This document shows positions 16,558 through 24,568 of a stretch of 39,528 bases of DNA, in pieces. Origin of the DNA: Cloacibacillus sp. (lineage in GTDB: Bacteria > Synergistota > Synergistia > Synergistales > Synergistaceae). Under the pieces are notes generated by a model, which saw only the letters and a program-made list of their open reading frames with translations, did not search any database and was not told the origin of the DNA. The stretch is from assembly GCF_020860125.1 (NCBI RefSeq), contig NZ_JAJBUX010000064.1, forward strand, positions 1 to 39,528, written 5' to 3'. Within the stretch, counting starts at the first letter, position 1; every line of letters starts with the position of its first letter. The position numbers were made by a program, and so were the translations under genes.

Positions 16558-17178
16558 TTAACGGATGAAATTCGTCGCGATTCGCTCCTCGTAAACAGGC
16601 GCGGCGACGCCCGCTTTGCGTCCCGCCTCGATCGACTTGAGAAGCCAGGCCATATTTTCTCCGAGCGCGCGCATCGTCTGCAGACCTTCCCCGTCCCGCC
16701 GCACATCCTCTGGGGTGAAGCCATGCACCTGGTTCCAATACTGCGAGCCGACGACATTCATATTGCTGATCGTAAAATACTTATTCAGCCGGTCAAAGGC
16801 CGCCGAAGCCCCGCCGCGCCGGCAGGAGACCACCGAGGCGGCGAGCTTGCCCGCCATCCGTCCGCCGCTGCTGAAAAAGAGGCGGTCCAGGAAGGCGCAG
16901 AGCTGCCCCGCGGGCGCTGCGTAATAGACTGGAGAACCGACGACGAGCGCCGCGAATTCGTCGAGACGCGCCGACATCTTGTTCACCTCATCGTCAAAGA
17001 CGCACTTTCCCGCCGTCTGGCACTTCATGCAGGCGATGCAGCCCGCGACGGGTTTCTTGCCGAGATAAAACATCTCCGTCTCGATGCCGTGCTTCGCAAG
17101 GACGCCTCCGACCTCGCAAAGCGCCGTATAGGTGCAGCCGTGTTCGTTGGGGCTGCCGTTGATCATTAAAACTTTCAT
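16558..17178 (-). CDS. NADPH-dependent FMN reductase-like / iron-sulfur flavoprotein
   Basis: 206 residues with a flavodoxin-like fold: MKVLMINGSPNEHGCT (phosphate-binding loop for FMN at 8-14) and VVGSPVYYAAPAGQL near 80-95. The compact cluster GCIACMKCQTAGKC (about 46-59, pattern CxxCxxCx5C) is the 4Fe-4S motif of archaeal and anaerobic bacterial iron-sulfur flavoproteins, so it probably carries FMN and one 4Fe-4S cluster and moves electrons in the cytoplasm, perhaps to oxygen or peroxide. The start has AGGAGGAAGAATC upstream. No operator of the shared class precedes it. It appears monocistronic. Confidence 0.88.
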   Translation of the reverse strand: MKVLMINGSPNEHGCTYTALCEVGGVLAKHGIETEMFYLGKKPVAGCIACMKCQTAGKCVFDDEVNKMSARLDEFAALVVGSPVYYAAPAGQLCAFLDRLFFSSGGRMAGKLAASVVSCRRGGASAAFDRLNKYFTISNMNVVGSQYWNQVHGFTPEDVRRDGEGLQTMRALGENMAWLLKSIEAGRKAGVAAPVYEERIATNFIR

Positions 17179-17340
17179 GATTCTTCCTCCTAATATGAAG
17201 GAGCAGGCGGTCCGTGAAAGAGCCGCCTACTCTATGTTATATTACCGATCGATGCTGCAATTCCGCTTTATCTTACCGCACGAAGGGCGGCCTGTCTGCG
17301 CAAAAGATACGAAAAAACCGCAAACCATTAATAGGGTACT

Positions 17341-17389
17341 AAAAAGAGAGAGATGTCGGAACGCCGTGCCGCATCTCTCTCCCTTTTTT
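17341..17389. terminator. Bidirectional intrinsic terminator
   Basis: A 10-bp stem GAGAGAGATG / CATCTCTCTC is flanked by CCTTTTTT on the plus strand and TTTTTAG on the minus strand. It lies just beyond the stop of the DUF362 gene. Confidence 0.87.
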
Positions 17390-17436
17390 GTCACTCCATG
17401 ACGGGAAACGGTTTATATCCCTGTCTCCCTCTTCCG

Positions 17437-18378
17437 CTATTTATCTATCTTGACGAGTTCGTACCTTTGGCTGCCGAGGCCGATCTTCTCGCCGTGCTCT
17501 AAAGTGTGCGCGCCGCTGCGCGATTCCATGCGCTCAATGAGCGATTTGCCGTCCGGCGCGGCGTAGACGAGATCGACGCAGGCCTTGTCAAGCGCCACCG
17601 GGTCAAGCGAGGCCAGTATCCCGATGTCGTGCATGTCTGGCTCCGCCGGGCTGCTGTCGCAGTCGCAGTCCACGGAGAGCCTGTTCATCACGTTGATATA
17701 GAGGATCCTGCCGCCGAGACTGTCAACGACCGACTTGCCGGCCTCCGCCATCGATTCGAGAAAGGCGGTCTGATCGCCGCCCCAGGGGCTGGTGTCGCTC
17801 CGGCCGCCGCTGTGGATACGCGCCTTGCCCTTCGCCGAAGCGATGCCGATGGAGATGTTTTTGACCGCGCCGCCGAACCCGGCCATCGCGTGACCTTTGA
17901 AATGTGATATGACCACATAATAGTCATAATTTTTGAAGTGCGAGCCGACGAGGTTTTCCTTGAAATACTTGCCGTTTTTCACCGGCAGGCCGATCGAACC
18001 GTCGGCGTCCTGGATGTCCACCTTCGCGATGGCGGTGAAGCCGTGCTCGCACGCCACCTCCATGTGCAAGGTCGCATCGGCGCGCGCGCCGTTATAGGCG
18101 GTGTTGCATTCGACGATCGTACCCTTCACCGACTGCACAAGCCCCTTGATGAGGTTGGGATCGAGAAAGTTGTGTCCGCCGCGCTCGCCCGTACTGATCT
18201 TGACCGCCACGTTTTTGCCCTCGGCCCGGCTCTCCAGAGCGTTATAGACGGCCGTCAGGCCCACGGCGCTGATATCCTTCGTCATATAGACCTTCGGCGG
18301 AGCAGCCTCCGCCATCGCGCAGACAAAAACTACAAGCGCCAGTACCGCCGCCGTGACGCCGCTAAAAAATTTTCTCAA
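17437..18378 (-). CDS. Exported DUF362-family protein
   Basis: 313 residues. An N-terminal signal peptide is visible (charged MRKFF, hydrophobic core to about residue 23, cleavage likely after AEA). The rest matches DUF362: GGHNFLDPNLIKGLV, HFKGHAMAGFGGAVKNISIG (about 158-177) and DIGILASLDPVALDKACVDLV near the C-terminus. Cytoplasmic relatives often carry a ferredoxin domain; this one has none, but has a VDCDCDSS cysteine pair. Function is unknown; a redox or metal role in the envelope is inference. It is transcribed from MerR-type operator E, about 95 nt upstream, and appears monocistronic. Confidence 0.88.
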   Translation of the reverse strand: MRKFFSGVTAAVLALVVFVCAMAEAAPPKVYMTKDISAVGLTAVYNALESRAEGKNVAVKISTGERGGHNFLDPNLIKGLVQSVKGTIVECNTAYNGARADATLHMEVACEHGFTAIAKVDIQDADGSIGLPVKNGKYFKENLVGSHFKNYDYYVVISHFKGHAMAGFGGAVKNISIGIASAKGKARIHSGGRSDTSPWGGDQTAFLESMAEAGKSVVDSLGGRILYINVMNRLSVDCDCDSSPAEPDMHDIGILASLDPVALDKACVDLVYAAPDGKSLIERMESRSGAHTLEHGEKIGLGSQRYELVKIDK

Positions 18379-18471
18379 TTTTTAATTTCCCCCTTACGGC
18401 ATATTTCACAGATGCCGCCTCCGTCTTAAAAAAGTCCTCCGCCAAATTCATTCGCGGATCGTACCGGGGAA

Positions 18472-18502
18472 AATATAAACCTTAGAGCCGACTCTAAGTC
18501 AA
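18472..18502 (-). promoter_or_regulatory. MerR-type promoter/operator E of the DUF362 gene
   Basis: On the minus strand: -35 TTGACT (18497-18502), 19-bp spacer with a perfect dyad CTTAGAGTCGGCTCTAAG that includes the end of the -35 box, -10 TATATT (18472-18477). Confidence 0.87.
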
Positions 18503-18553
18503 ATGCTGAAAAAAGCTTTGCGCGACGAAGGCTATTTCGTATATAGGAGCCGC

Positions 18554-19615
18554 TCAAATCTTGCGAATGATTGATTTTGTCTTATCAAGCGGGTAGGGAA
18601 GACGGTCGGTGGTAAAATATTCGATTCCTTTGATAACGGCAACGCTTTCGCCGCCATTCTCTCCCACTGGAACCAGAACACGGTCACCCAGCTTCAGCGA
18701 AGGGTCTTCAGTACGGTAGTGGTAACGTTTTCCGCCGGGAGTAAATTCTACGCCGCAGTATATATATTCGGCGGCACCAACCTTGTATTTAAAAATTTCC
18801 GTATCCAGCAAGAGGGTAAATTGCCCATAAAATGACAGAAACCACACGAGTTTGTCTATCAGCTTCCGCCATCTTTTTGTAAAGTCACCGAGGCTGTTAT
18901 CATATATAAAAATCTCGTTTTCACCACGATGATGCGCAAGTTCAATGGACAATCTAGGCTTACCTTCATTAGATTCACATGTATCGTCGCCGCTAAAACC
19001 GGAGAAAAATTCCCCGCACCAGTCCAAGAGGTTCGTGATACCGCCGCGCACATAATATTCATGTTTCACAACGCAGTTTGTGCCAATGTTTATCCTGTAG
19101 ATGAGCTGCTGGGATTTCCTGTCGACTGATAAATACTCGTTATAATCCCCAATCAAATTGGGCAGTACGGATGGGGAACAGACGCCGGAACCGGCAAAAG
19201 ATGGCCGATGATAACGTATTTTAAGGCCATCCAGACGATCAGAGGCGATGAGCTCAGCGTCAGGGGCAAGGATATCCATGATTTCTATAAACTCATCCCA
19301 ATTAGGCGGATAGAAGCCGCTTCCGAATATACGTTTACGACATCCCTCCGTATCGGCATATTCGAGCTTCCACTGAATACCCTCAATCAATAAATCTTTC
19401 GGCCTATACTCTGAACGCCAATCATCCAGACGTACTCTTCCAAGGCGGGAGAGCCACGCCAGACTGGTCTTCCTCGGGAGTGAAGCGTCTAATATATTTG
19501 GCTTGCATGGTGCCATAAATTTTACACTGTAAAATATACGCTCATTTTTTACGTGAAGATTTATAGTCGTATAATGGCCAAAGCTGCCAATGCAAAAATT
19601 AAGGTATTTCAGCAT
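18554..19615 (-). CDS. Hypothetical protein with C-terminal small beta-domain
   Basis: 353 residues from ATG 19615 (GAGGAAAATTTC upstream); the frame is open further upstream but without a ribosome binding site. I recognise no named family for residues 1-280, which are mixed alpha/beta without membrane segments. The C-terminal 75 residues (YHYRTEDPSLKLGDRVLVPVG ... PYPLDKTKSIIRKI in outline) match a small beta-rich module often found at the end of uncharacterised Firmicutes and Synergistota proteins. Base composition is lower in G+C than the surroundings, as is the ASCH gene just upstream on the same strand, suggesting recent acquisition of the pair. Confidence 0.75.
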   Translation of the reverse strand: MLKYLNFCIGSFGHYTTINLHVKNERIFYSVKFMAPCKPNILDASLPRKTSLAWLSRLGRVRLDDWRSEYRPKDLLIEGIQWKLEYADTEGCRKRIFGSGFYPPNWDEFIEIMDILAPDAELIASDRLDGLKIRYHRPSFAGSGVCSPSVLPNLIGDYNEYLSVDRKSQQLIYRINIGTNCVVKHEYYVRGGITNLLDWCGEFFSGFSGDDTCESNEGKPRLSIELAHHRGENEIFIYDNSLGDFTKRWRKLIDKLVWFLSFYGQFTLLLDTEIFKYKVGAAEYIYCGVEFTPGGKRYHYRTEDPSLKLGDRVLVPVGENGGESVAVIKGIEYFTTDRLPYPLDKTKSIIRKI

Positions 19616-19716
19616 GAAATTTTCCTCATCCCTTCCTGTTACAGAGCTCCGGAGAACCGATAAAACCGCGTAACCTCCGGCATTCACTATAAGCTATTGC
19701 CACGCTAAAAATATTG

Positions 19717-20160
19717 TCATTTATCGTCGTCGTCAAAGATAAAATAATCTTCTGAGGGGATAAACTCCGTCCCTTCTGGTATCTCGACATCATAGAAATG
19801 CAGTTTGCCTTTTACCGGAAATGGCGGGACTGCCACCTTGGGCTCCGCGAGAGTCCAACCGTAACCGCAAAAATCTTCGTCTTTTAGGCCGCTGTTATCT
19901 TCAAAGGGCATAGCGGCATCGGCCATCGTGGCGGTCATCGGCGAAACATCGGTCAGGTTCACGACACAAACAGTACAGCCGAGCGGGAATTGTTCTTGAT
20001 CTAGTTTTTCAAAATCCATATCCCGCTGCGATGAGGCGCAGATGAGGATCGGACCGCGATAGTCCGTCTTCCACGAACGCATTTCTACCGTTTTCTGGCC
20101 TGTGGCGATCCATGTCGCCCACGGCTGTTTCACAGACATAGCTCTCATCGTCTTCATCAT
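19717..20160 (-). CDS. ASCH-domain protein
   Basis: 147 residues. The N-terminal AMSVKQPWATWIATGQKTVEMR followed by YRGPILICAS is the diagnostic ASCH pattern (a beta-barrel related to PUA domains, with a Lys/Arg and Glu lining the cleft). ASCH proteins bind RNA or modified nucleosides; some hydrolyse N4-acetylcytidine, but that activity cannot be assigned here. The protein ends in an acidic tail (FDDDDK). The start at 20160 follows GGAGGCGGC. Its composition is lower in G+C than most genes in the window. About 100 nt separate it from the hypothetical gene downstream. Confidence 0.87.
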   Translation of the reverse strand: MMKTMRAMSVKQPWATWIATGQKTVEMRSWKTDYRGPILICASSQRDMDFEKLDQEQFPLGCTVCVVNLTDVSPMTATMADAAMPFEDNSGLKDEDFCGYGWTLAEPKVAVPPFPVKGKLHFYDVEIPEGTEFIPSEDYFIFDDDDK

Positions 20161-20304
20161 GCCGCCTCCATATTTTCCGCTCCTGACTAAAGTGTTCCAA
20201 GCGGCTATTTTTACTGCGGGTTCTTATAATATATTGATATCATATCATAATCCACCGCTGACTTGGGCAGGATACCTCGGGATATAACAGGAGCGCATAA
20301 AGAT

Positions 20305-20330
20305 AAAGACCCTTTGAAGGGGTCTTTTTG
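20305..20330. terminator. Terminator after the CMD-merR pair
   Basis: AAAGACCC pairs with GGGTCTTT (20305-20327), followed by TTG on the plus strand and ATCTTT on the minus strand. It lies 26 nt past the merR stop. Confidence 0.7.
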
Positions 20331-20355
20331 TAAACACCATATTTTACGGCGAAGG

Positions 20356-20730
20356 TCATTCTTGCCCGACGGCAACATCGCTGTAACGTGACGATATTTT
20401 CTCACGTAGCTTTTCGCGCGTTCGCTGCAGTTCGGCGATCCTCTCGTCAAGTAGCCGCATCTGTTCGGCCAGCAGCCGCGCCCTTTCCTGCCTGGTCGGC
20501 TCTCCCTGCTGATAGAGGGCGACATATTTTACAAGGATATCTATGGGAACGCCCACATCCCGCATACATTTTATAAACTCTATCCAACAGAGGTCCGTAT
20601 CTCCGTAGCTGCGCAGGCCCGCGCCCGTGCGCGCGACCTTCGGTATCAGCCCGACCCTTTCGTAGTAGCAGAGGGTCTCGACGGAGAGCCCTGTCTTCTT
20701 ACTTACTTCGGTAATGTATATTTTTTTCAC
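20356..20730 (-). CDS. MerR-family regulator, AdhR/NmlR-like with sensor-type cysteine
   Basis: 124 residues as read from GTG 20730. The helix-turn-helix ITEVSKKTGLSVETLCYYER is followed by VGLIPKVARTGAGLRSY, WIEFIKCMRDVG and a dimerisation coiled coil. The FIKCMR cysteine corresponds to the conserved thiol (about Cys52) of AdhR/NmlR-type regulators that respond to aldehydes and other electrophiles. The start is odd: the best ribosome binding site GGAGGTG overlaps the GTG and is ideally spaced for an ATA codon at 20719-20721, which aligns with the usual initiator Met of the family. The gene follows the CMD gene by 32 nt and is probably cotranscribed and autoregulated from operator F. It is the leading candidate for controlling the shared operators. 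Confidence 0.9.
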   Translation of the reverse strand: MKKIYITEVSKKTGLSVETLCYYERVGLIPKVARTGAGLRSYGDTDLCWIEFIKCMRDVGVPIDILVKYVALYQQGEPTRQERARLLAEQMRLLDERIAELQRTREKLREKISSRYSDVAVGQE

Positions 20731-20762
20731 CTCCGCAAAAGATTATTACGCGGCGCAAAGTT

Positions 20763-21644
20763 CTATTTTTTTACGACCTCCGCGACGCAGGCCAGAGCGT
20801 TGAGCGTGCGCGGGAAACCAATGAACGGCAGACACTGGGTGATCGCCTCGATCATTAGATCCTCACCGTTGCCAACGTTAAGATTGGCCTGCACGTGGCT
20901 CTTGACCTGGCTCTCACAGCCGCCCAACGCCGAAAGGATGCAGAGGGTCAGTATCTCGCGCATCTTCACGTCGAGCACGCCGCGCGTATAGAAATCTCCG
21001 AAGCAGAAGGAGGCGAGGTACTCGGCTATGTGCTTTCTGTTTGCCGGCGAGGACTGGTACATGCCGTCGAGCCCCGCGGGGAAGATCGATTTCTGCGTTG
21101 CAAAACCCTTGGCGTAGCGGTCCTTTTCCGTCACCGTCGCCCGGCTGACAAGCGGCAGTTTGACATTTTTCTCGCGGAAGGCCTCGTTCATCGCGTATGC
21201 CCCCTCAAGCGCCTTGGTAAAACCTATGTAGGGCGCGCACTGATAGACCGCCTCTTTTATCTCTTCAGGCGTGACGCCGATGTTGAGCGCCGCCTTCACA
21301 TGCGCCCTGATATCCTCGCGGTTCTGGTTCGTCGTGAGCACGGCGAGCGTTATGAGCTCGCGCTGTTTATCGGTCAGCAGCCCACGGCGGAAGACGTCTC
21401 CGTATAAGAAGCACTCCATGATGCCGGCCAGCTCCTCGCCGCCGTAGTACGCCCCGTCATTTCCTTTGAAAAGCTCCGCAAATTTCGCCCGTCCGGGGTC
21501 GCGCCGTTCACGCAGCTGCGCCTTCAGCGCCCACTCGGGAACGATCTCCTCCGCCGCAAAGCAGGCCTTTTCCAGCACCAGCGTCACCACTAGAGTAAAG
21601 ACAATTACCGTCATCGATATCATAAAATATTTCAACTGCAGCAT
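20763..21644 (-). CDS. Exported double-domain carboxymuconolactone decarboxylase (CMD) family protein
   Basis: 293 residues from ATG 21644, chosen because GAAAGGA is 8 nt upstream; an ATG 9 nt earlier is too close to it. An N-terminal hydrophobic segment (about 8-27, ending ACFAAEE) looks like a signal peptide. Two CMD/AhpD-like repeats follow: TLAVLTTNQNREDIRAHVKAAL with YQCAPYIGFTKAL, and LCILSALGGCESQVKSHVQA with TQCLPFIGFPRTL. The second keeps a cysteine before the His-containing helix, the first does not. Relatives act as thiol peroxidase partners or decarboxylases; many accompany flavodoxins, cupins and aldo/keto reductases, as here. Driven from operator F and followed by merR. Confidence 0.88.
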   Translation of the reverse strand: MLQLKYFMISMTVIVFTLVVTLVLEKACFAAEEIVPEWALKAQLRERRDPGRAKFAELFKGNDGAYYGGEELAGIMECFLYGDVFRRGLLTDKQRELITLAVLTTNQNREDIRAHVKAALNIGVTPEEIKEAVYQCAPYIGFTKALEGAYAMNEAFREKNVKLPLVSRATVTEKDRYAKGFATQKSIFPAGLDGMYQSSPANRKHIAEYLASFCFGDFYTRGVLDVKMREILTLCILSALGGCESQVKSHVQANLNVGNGEDLMIEAITQCLPFIGFPRTLNALACVAEVVKK

Positions 21645-21695
21645 TACTATCATCCTTTCTTATTTCCCGTTCTCTTTTTTCTTTGTAGCGCACAA

Positions 21696-21726
21696 AGCTT
21701 AATTGCTGGAGCCAACTCCAAGTCAA
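21696..21726 (-). promoter_or_regulatory. MerR-type promoter/operator F of the CMD-merR pair
   Basis: On the minus strand: -35 TTGACT (21721-21726), 19-bp spacer with TGGAGTTGGCTCCA, -10 TAAGCT (21696-21701). It is back-to-back with operator G. Confidence 0.85.
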
Positions 21727-21762
21727 GCGAAAATTTTAAGAAATTTCACCGGCTATGACCGC

Positions 21763-21793
21763 TTGCGTTGGAGTAAACTCCAGCATTTATAAT
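21763..21793 (+). promoter_or_regulatory. MerR-type promoter/operator G of the FMN-binding protein gene
   Basis: -35 TTGCGT (21763-21768), 19-bp spacer with the perfect dyad TTGGAGTAAACTCCAG, perfect -10 TATAAT (21788-21793). The -35 boxes of F and G are 36 bp apart. Confidence 0.82.
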
Positions 21794-21827
21794 CTCGTCA
21801 AATGTAAAGGTTGGGAGGGAATATGCC

Positions 21828-22982
21828 ATGAAGATAAACATTCGCCACGCCGCTTTTTTCACGGCCGCGCTGCTGCTGACAGCGGCGATCGCGCTCAACA
21901 GGGACGGACGTTTGCTGGGAATGACCCCAGGCGGGAGCAATGAAGGAGAGACACGGACGGAGTGGACGGCAACGGACGGCTCGCGTCTAATTTCCACCGA
22001 GGAGCTGGCAAAGGATGTCCTGGGCTTCGGCGGCAATGTTCCGCTGCATATATACATGAGGGAGGGACGCGTCGTACGCGTCGAGGCGCTGGATAATTAT
22101 GAGACGCCGCCCTTTTTCGCGCAGGTGGCAAGAGACATCCTCCCCGCTTGGAACGGGCTGACTGCCGATGAGGCGCTGAAAAAAGAGGTCGCGGCGGTAA
22201 GCGGCGCGACCATCTCCTCCCGCGCCGTGATAGAGAATTTTCGCCGAGGCATGGAATACGCACGGGGAACGGCGTCGGTGTCCAACAAAAGAGAATTTAC
22301 GACTGTACGCTCGCTGGCGGCGCTCGCGACGGCTCTCTGCGGGCTGTTTCTGCCGTTTTTTATCAAATCACCCAAATACCGTCTCTTCCAGCTGCTGGCC
22401 AATACCGCCGTCCTAGGCTTCTGGAGCGGAACCTTTCTTTCACTCTCGCTGCTGACCAACATCGCCACCAACGGAGTGAAAACACAGCACGCCGCGTTGA
22501 CGCTTCCGCTCCTATTCGCCGCATTCATAATGCCCTTTTTGGGGAAAAAGGGACACTATTGTTCGTGGATGTGCCCGTTAGGTTCGTTACAGGAGCTTCT
22601 GAACAGGCTTCCCGTTCCGGGGATAAATATTCCCGCCCCCGCGGTAAAATGGCTCGAATATCTCCGCGAGGCGGTGTGGCTGGCGATGATGATGCTGATG
22701 TGGCTTGGCGTGGGTTTCGAGCTGATGGACTACGAACTTTTCTCCGCCTTCCTCTTCCGGCACGCCGCCCCGCCGGTGCTCGCGCTGGCGGCGGCCTTCC
22801 TCGCGCTCTCGCTCGTCACACCAAGACCGTACTGCCGTTTCCTCTGCCCCACCGGCACGCTGATAAGGTTCGCGCAGGGAGACTGCGCCGGCGCGGCGGC
22901 GGCCCCGAGGGTGATCAAACTGTCTCTCGCCGCCTCGTTCGCCGCCACCCCGCTGTGGGTCATCGTCCGCGCCTTCGTCTAA
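21828..22982 (+). CDS. Membrane FMN-binding / 4Fe-4S (NapH/NosR-like) electron-transfer protein
   Basis: 384 residues. An N-terminal membrane anchor (about 8-24) leads to an extracytoplasmic FMN-binding domain (about 60-150) with VSGATISSRAV, the serine/threonine motif where ApbE-type enzymes attach FMN covalently. Then come about five membrane helices carrying two polyferredoxin-like half-motifs, CSWMCPLGSL (about 248-257) and CRFLCPTGTL (about 336-345). The layout resembles NosR/NapH-type proteins that move electrons across the membrane to periplasmic acceptors. Only CxxxCP pairs are seen, so the clusters may be atypical. It could feed the exported flavodoxins encoded in this window (inference). 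The start follows GGGAGGGAATATGCC. It diverges from the CMD-merR pair. Confidence 0.88.
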   Translation: MKINIRHAAFFTAALLLTAAIALNRDGRLLGMTPGGSNEGETRTEWTATDGSRLISTEELAKDVLGFGGNVPLHIYMREGRVVRVEALDNYETPPFFAQVARDILPAWNGLTADEALKKEVAAVSGATISSRAVIENFRRGMEYARGTASVSNKREFTTVRSLAALATALCGLFLPFFIKSPKYRLFQLLANTAVLGFWSGTFLSLSLLTNIATNGVKTQHAALTLPLLFAAFIMPFLGKKGHYCSWMCPLGSLQELLNRLPVPGINIPAPAVKWLEYLREAVWLAMMMLMWLGVGFELMDYELFSAFLFRHAAPPVLALAAAFLALSLVTPRPYCRFLCPTGTLIRFAQGDCAGAAAAPRVIKLSLAASFAATPLWVIVRAFV

Positions 22983-22987
22983 CCCCG

Positions 22988-23800
22988 TCAACGCCGCAGC
23001 TCCACCAGCACCTGTATCTCTGTGAGGAATTCCTCTTCCCTCATCGTGTCGCGGTTGTCTATCTCGTACATCTCAAACGGCTCGCCGAGCAGACGCAGGC
23101 CGTTGTTTTCGGCGTAGGCCAGCACCTCCGCCATCCGCGCCGCGTTCTGTTCGTAACCGCCGCCGTAGAAGTATGAGAGGTATTCGCCCGCCGGCAGGAT
23201 AAAGTCATAGCCGGGCGTCCCGCTATCCAGGATAAAAAAGACGGCGTCGTAGACGTTGGAGATACCGCGCCGCAGGTTCTCCATCGAGGGAAAGGCGCCG
23301 ATCACCTGGTTTCCGAAGTCCCGAATCTTCTCTTCGTGCTGCCGGTGAAGTTTTTTAACGGCGAAATCCATCTCCTCATCGCGCGTGATATGTTCGCTGA
23401 GCTGCACGCAAAACCTCTCCGGCAGGCTCTTGACCGTAAATACTCCGGTCTTGATCTTCCGCGCGTTGTCAAGGACGGCGATCCTCTCCCTGATGAGCCC
23501 CTCCCGCGTCCGCAGATCCCGCAGCCGTTCGCCGAGCAGCCGCCGCTCTCTGTGCAGCAGCTCCAGTGTGTTGCCGACGCTCTGATCGGCCAGGTACTCC
23601 TTTATCTGGGACATGGAAAAATCAAGCCGCCGCAGGTCGCGGATTATGTTCAGCTTGTACATCTCTTTCAGGCTGTAAAGACGGTAGCCGTTGGCCTCCC
23701 GGCGCGGGCGCAGGATGCCAAGCCGCTCGTAGTACCGGAGGGAATCGGCGCCAATGCCGTAAAGCTTGGATATTTCGTTGATCTTGTAGTAATTTCTCAT
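22988..23800 (-). CDS. MerR-family regulator with C-terminal effector domain (BmrR-like)
   Basis: 270 residues from ATG 23800, chosen for GGTGGAG 7 nt upstream. The N-terminal domain YYKINEISKLYGIGADSLRYYER is a MerR helix-turn-helix; a coiled coil follows (about 80-115), then a GyrI-like effector domain (about 120-270, ending in PFEMYEIDNRDTMREEEFLTEI in outline) with the paired beta pattern that binds drugs or lipophilic cations in BmrR/BltR. It is divergent from yitT-eis and separated by a promoter with a 19-bp spacer, so it most likely activates that operon upon ligand binding. Its 3' end converges on the FMN-binding protein gene with a 5-nt gap. Confidence 0.92.
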   Translation of the reverse strand: MRNYYKINEISKLYGIGADSLRYYERLGILRPRREANGYRLYSLKEMYKLNIIRDLRRLDFSMSQIKEYLADQSVGNTLELLHRERRLLGERLRDLRTREGLIRERIAVLDNARKIKTGVFTVKSLPERFCVQLSEHITRDEEMDFAVKKLHRQHEEKIRDFGNQVIGAFPSMENLRRGISNVYDAVFFILDSGTPGYDFILPAGEYLSYFYGGGYEQNAARMAEVLAYAENNGLRLLGEPFEMYEIDNRDTMREEEFLTEIQVLVELRR

Positions 23801-23840
23801 CGCTGCGCTCCACCTCACATACACCGTGAAAATTTTTCCC

Positions 23841-23871
23841 TTGACCTTAGTATTATGCCAGAGTTTATAGT
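23841..23871 (+). promoter_or_regulatory. MerR-type promoter of yitT-eis operon, different operator
   Basis: -35 TTGACC (23841-23846), 19-bp spacer (TTAGTATTATGCCAGAGTT), -10 TATAGT (23866-23871). The spacer length is MerR-like but the dyad is not that of the ten other sites, fitting control by the adjacent divergent BmrR-like gene. Confidence 0.72.
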
Positions 23872-23895
23872 ATACGCGAAGGGAAGCGTATCAAA

Positions 23896-24564
23896 ATGGT
23901 AAAAAATTTCTTTCTCGATTCAATACGGAAAAATATGGCGGGACTATCTCTCCGAAAAATAGTTATAATTATAATCGGAACGGCGATAAGTTCGTTCGGA
24001 GTTTATAATATACATCAGCTGGGCGTTATTACGGAGGGCGGCGTTCTCGGTATGATCCTGCTGATAAATCACTGGCTGGGCATATCACCGTCAATTATCA
24101 CTCCGCTGCTGGATATTGCCTGTTATTCGTTGGCTTTTAAGTACCTCGGCGGCGTCTTTATCCGGCTGTCGGCGGTGGCGACTTTAAGCCTCGCGGGTTT
24201 CTTTTGGCTGTGGGAACAGTTCCCGCGTATGCTGCCTGATATGACAGGCACGCCGCTGCTCGCCGCGGTCTGCGGCGGGATCTTTGTCGGACTTGGAGTC
24301 GGCCTGATCGTCCGGCAGGGCGGTTCCGGCGGCGGCGATGATGCGCTGGCGCTGACGATTTCCCGTGTCACAAAATGGAAGATCGCCCGGGCCTACATTT
24401 TGACGGATGTCGTCGTTCTGGTTCTGTCGCTGAGCTATATCCCGTTCAGCCGCATCGCCTTTTCGCTGATAACGGTCACCGTCTCATCTCTGCTGATCGG
24501 GTTCATCCAGGAGGCAAAGATTTTTCCCGCTCAGCGCGAAGGGACGATCTCAGAAAAGGAATGA
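23896..24564 (+). CDS. YitT-family membrane protein
   Basis: 222 residues with about five hydrophobic segments, the N-terminal membrane part of the YitT (DUF161) family: FGVYNIHQLGVITEGGVLGMILLINHWLGISPS (in part) and FVGLGVGLIVRQGGSGGGDDALAL, the glycine-rich loop that is most conserved. The C-terminal cytoplasmic DUF2179 domain present in many relatives is absent, as in short YitT forms. Function is unknown; small-molecule transport is suspected. The start at 23896 follows GAAGGGAAGCG. It heads a two-gene operon with the acetyltransferase 4 nt downstream and is divergent from the BmrR-like regulator. Confidence 0.88.
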   Translation: MVKNFFLDSIRKNMAGLSLRKIVIIIIGTAISSFGVYNIHQLGVITEGGVLGMILLINHWLGISPSIITPLLDIACYSLAFKYLGGVFIRLSAVATLSLAGFFWLWEQFPRMLPDMTGTPLLAAVCGGIFVGLGVGLIVRQGGSGGGDDALALTISRVTKWKIARAYILTDVVVLVLSLSYIPFSRIAFSLITVTVSSLLIGFIQEAKIFPAQREGTISEKE

Positions 24565-24568
24565 TAAG

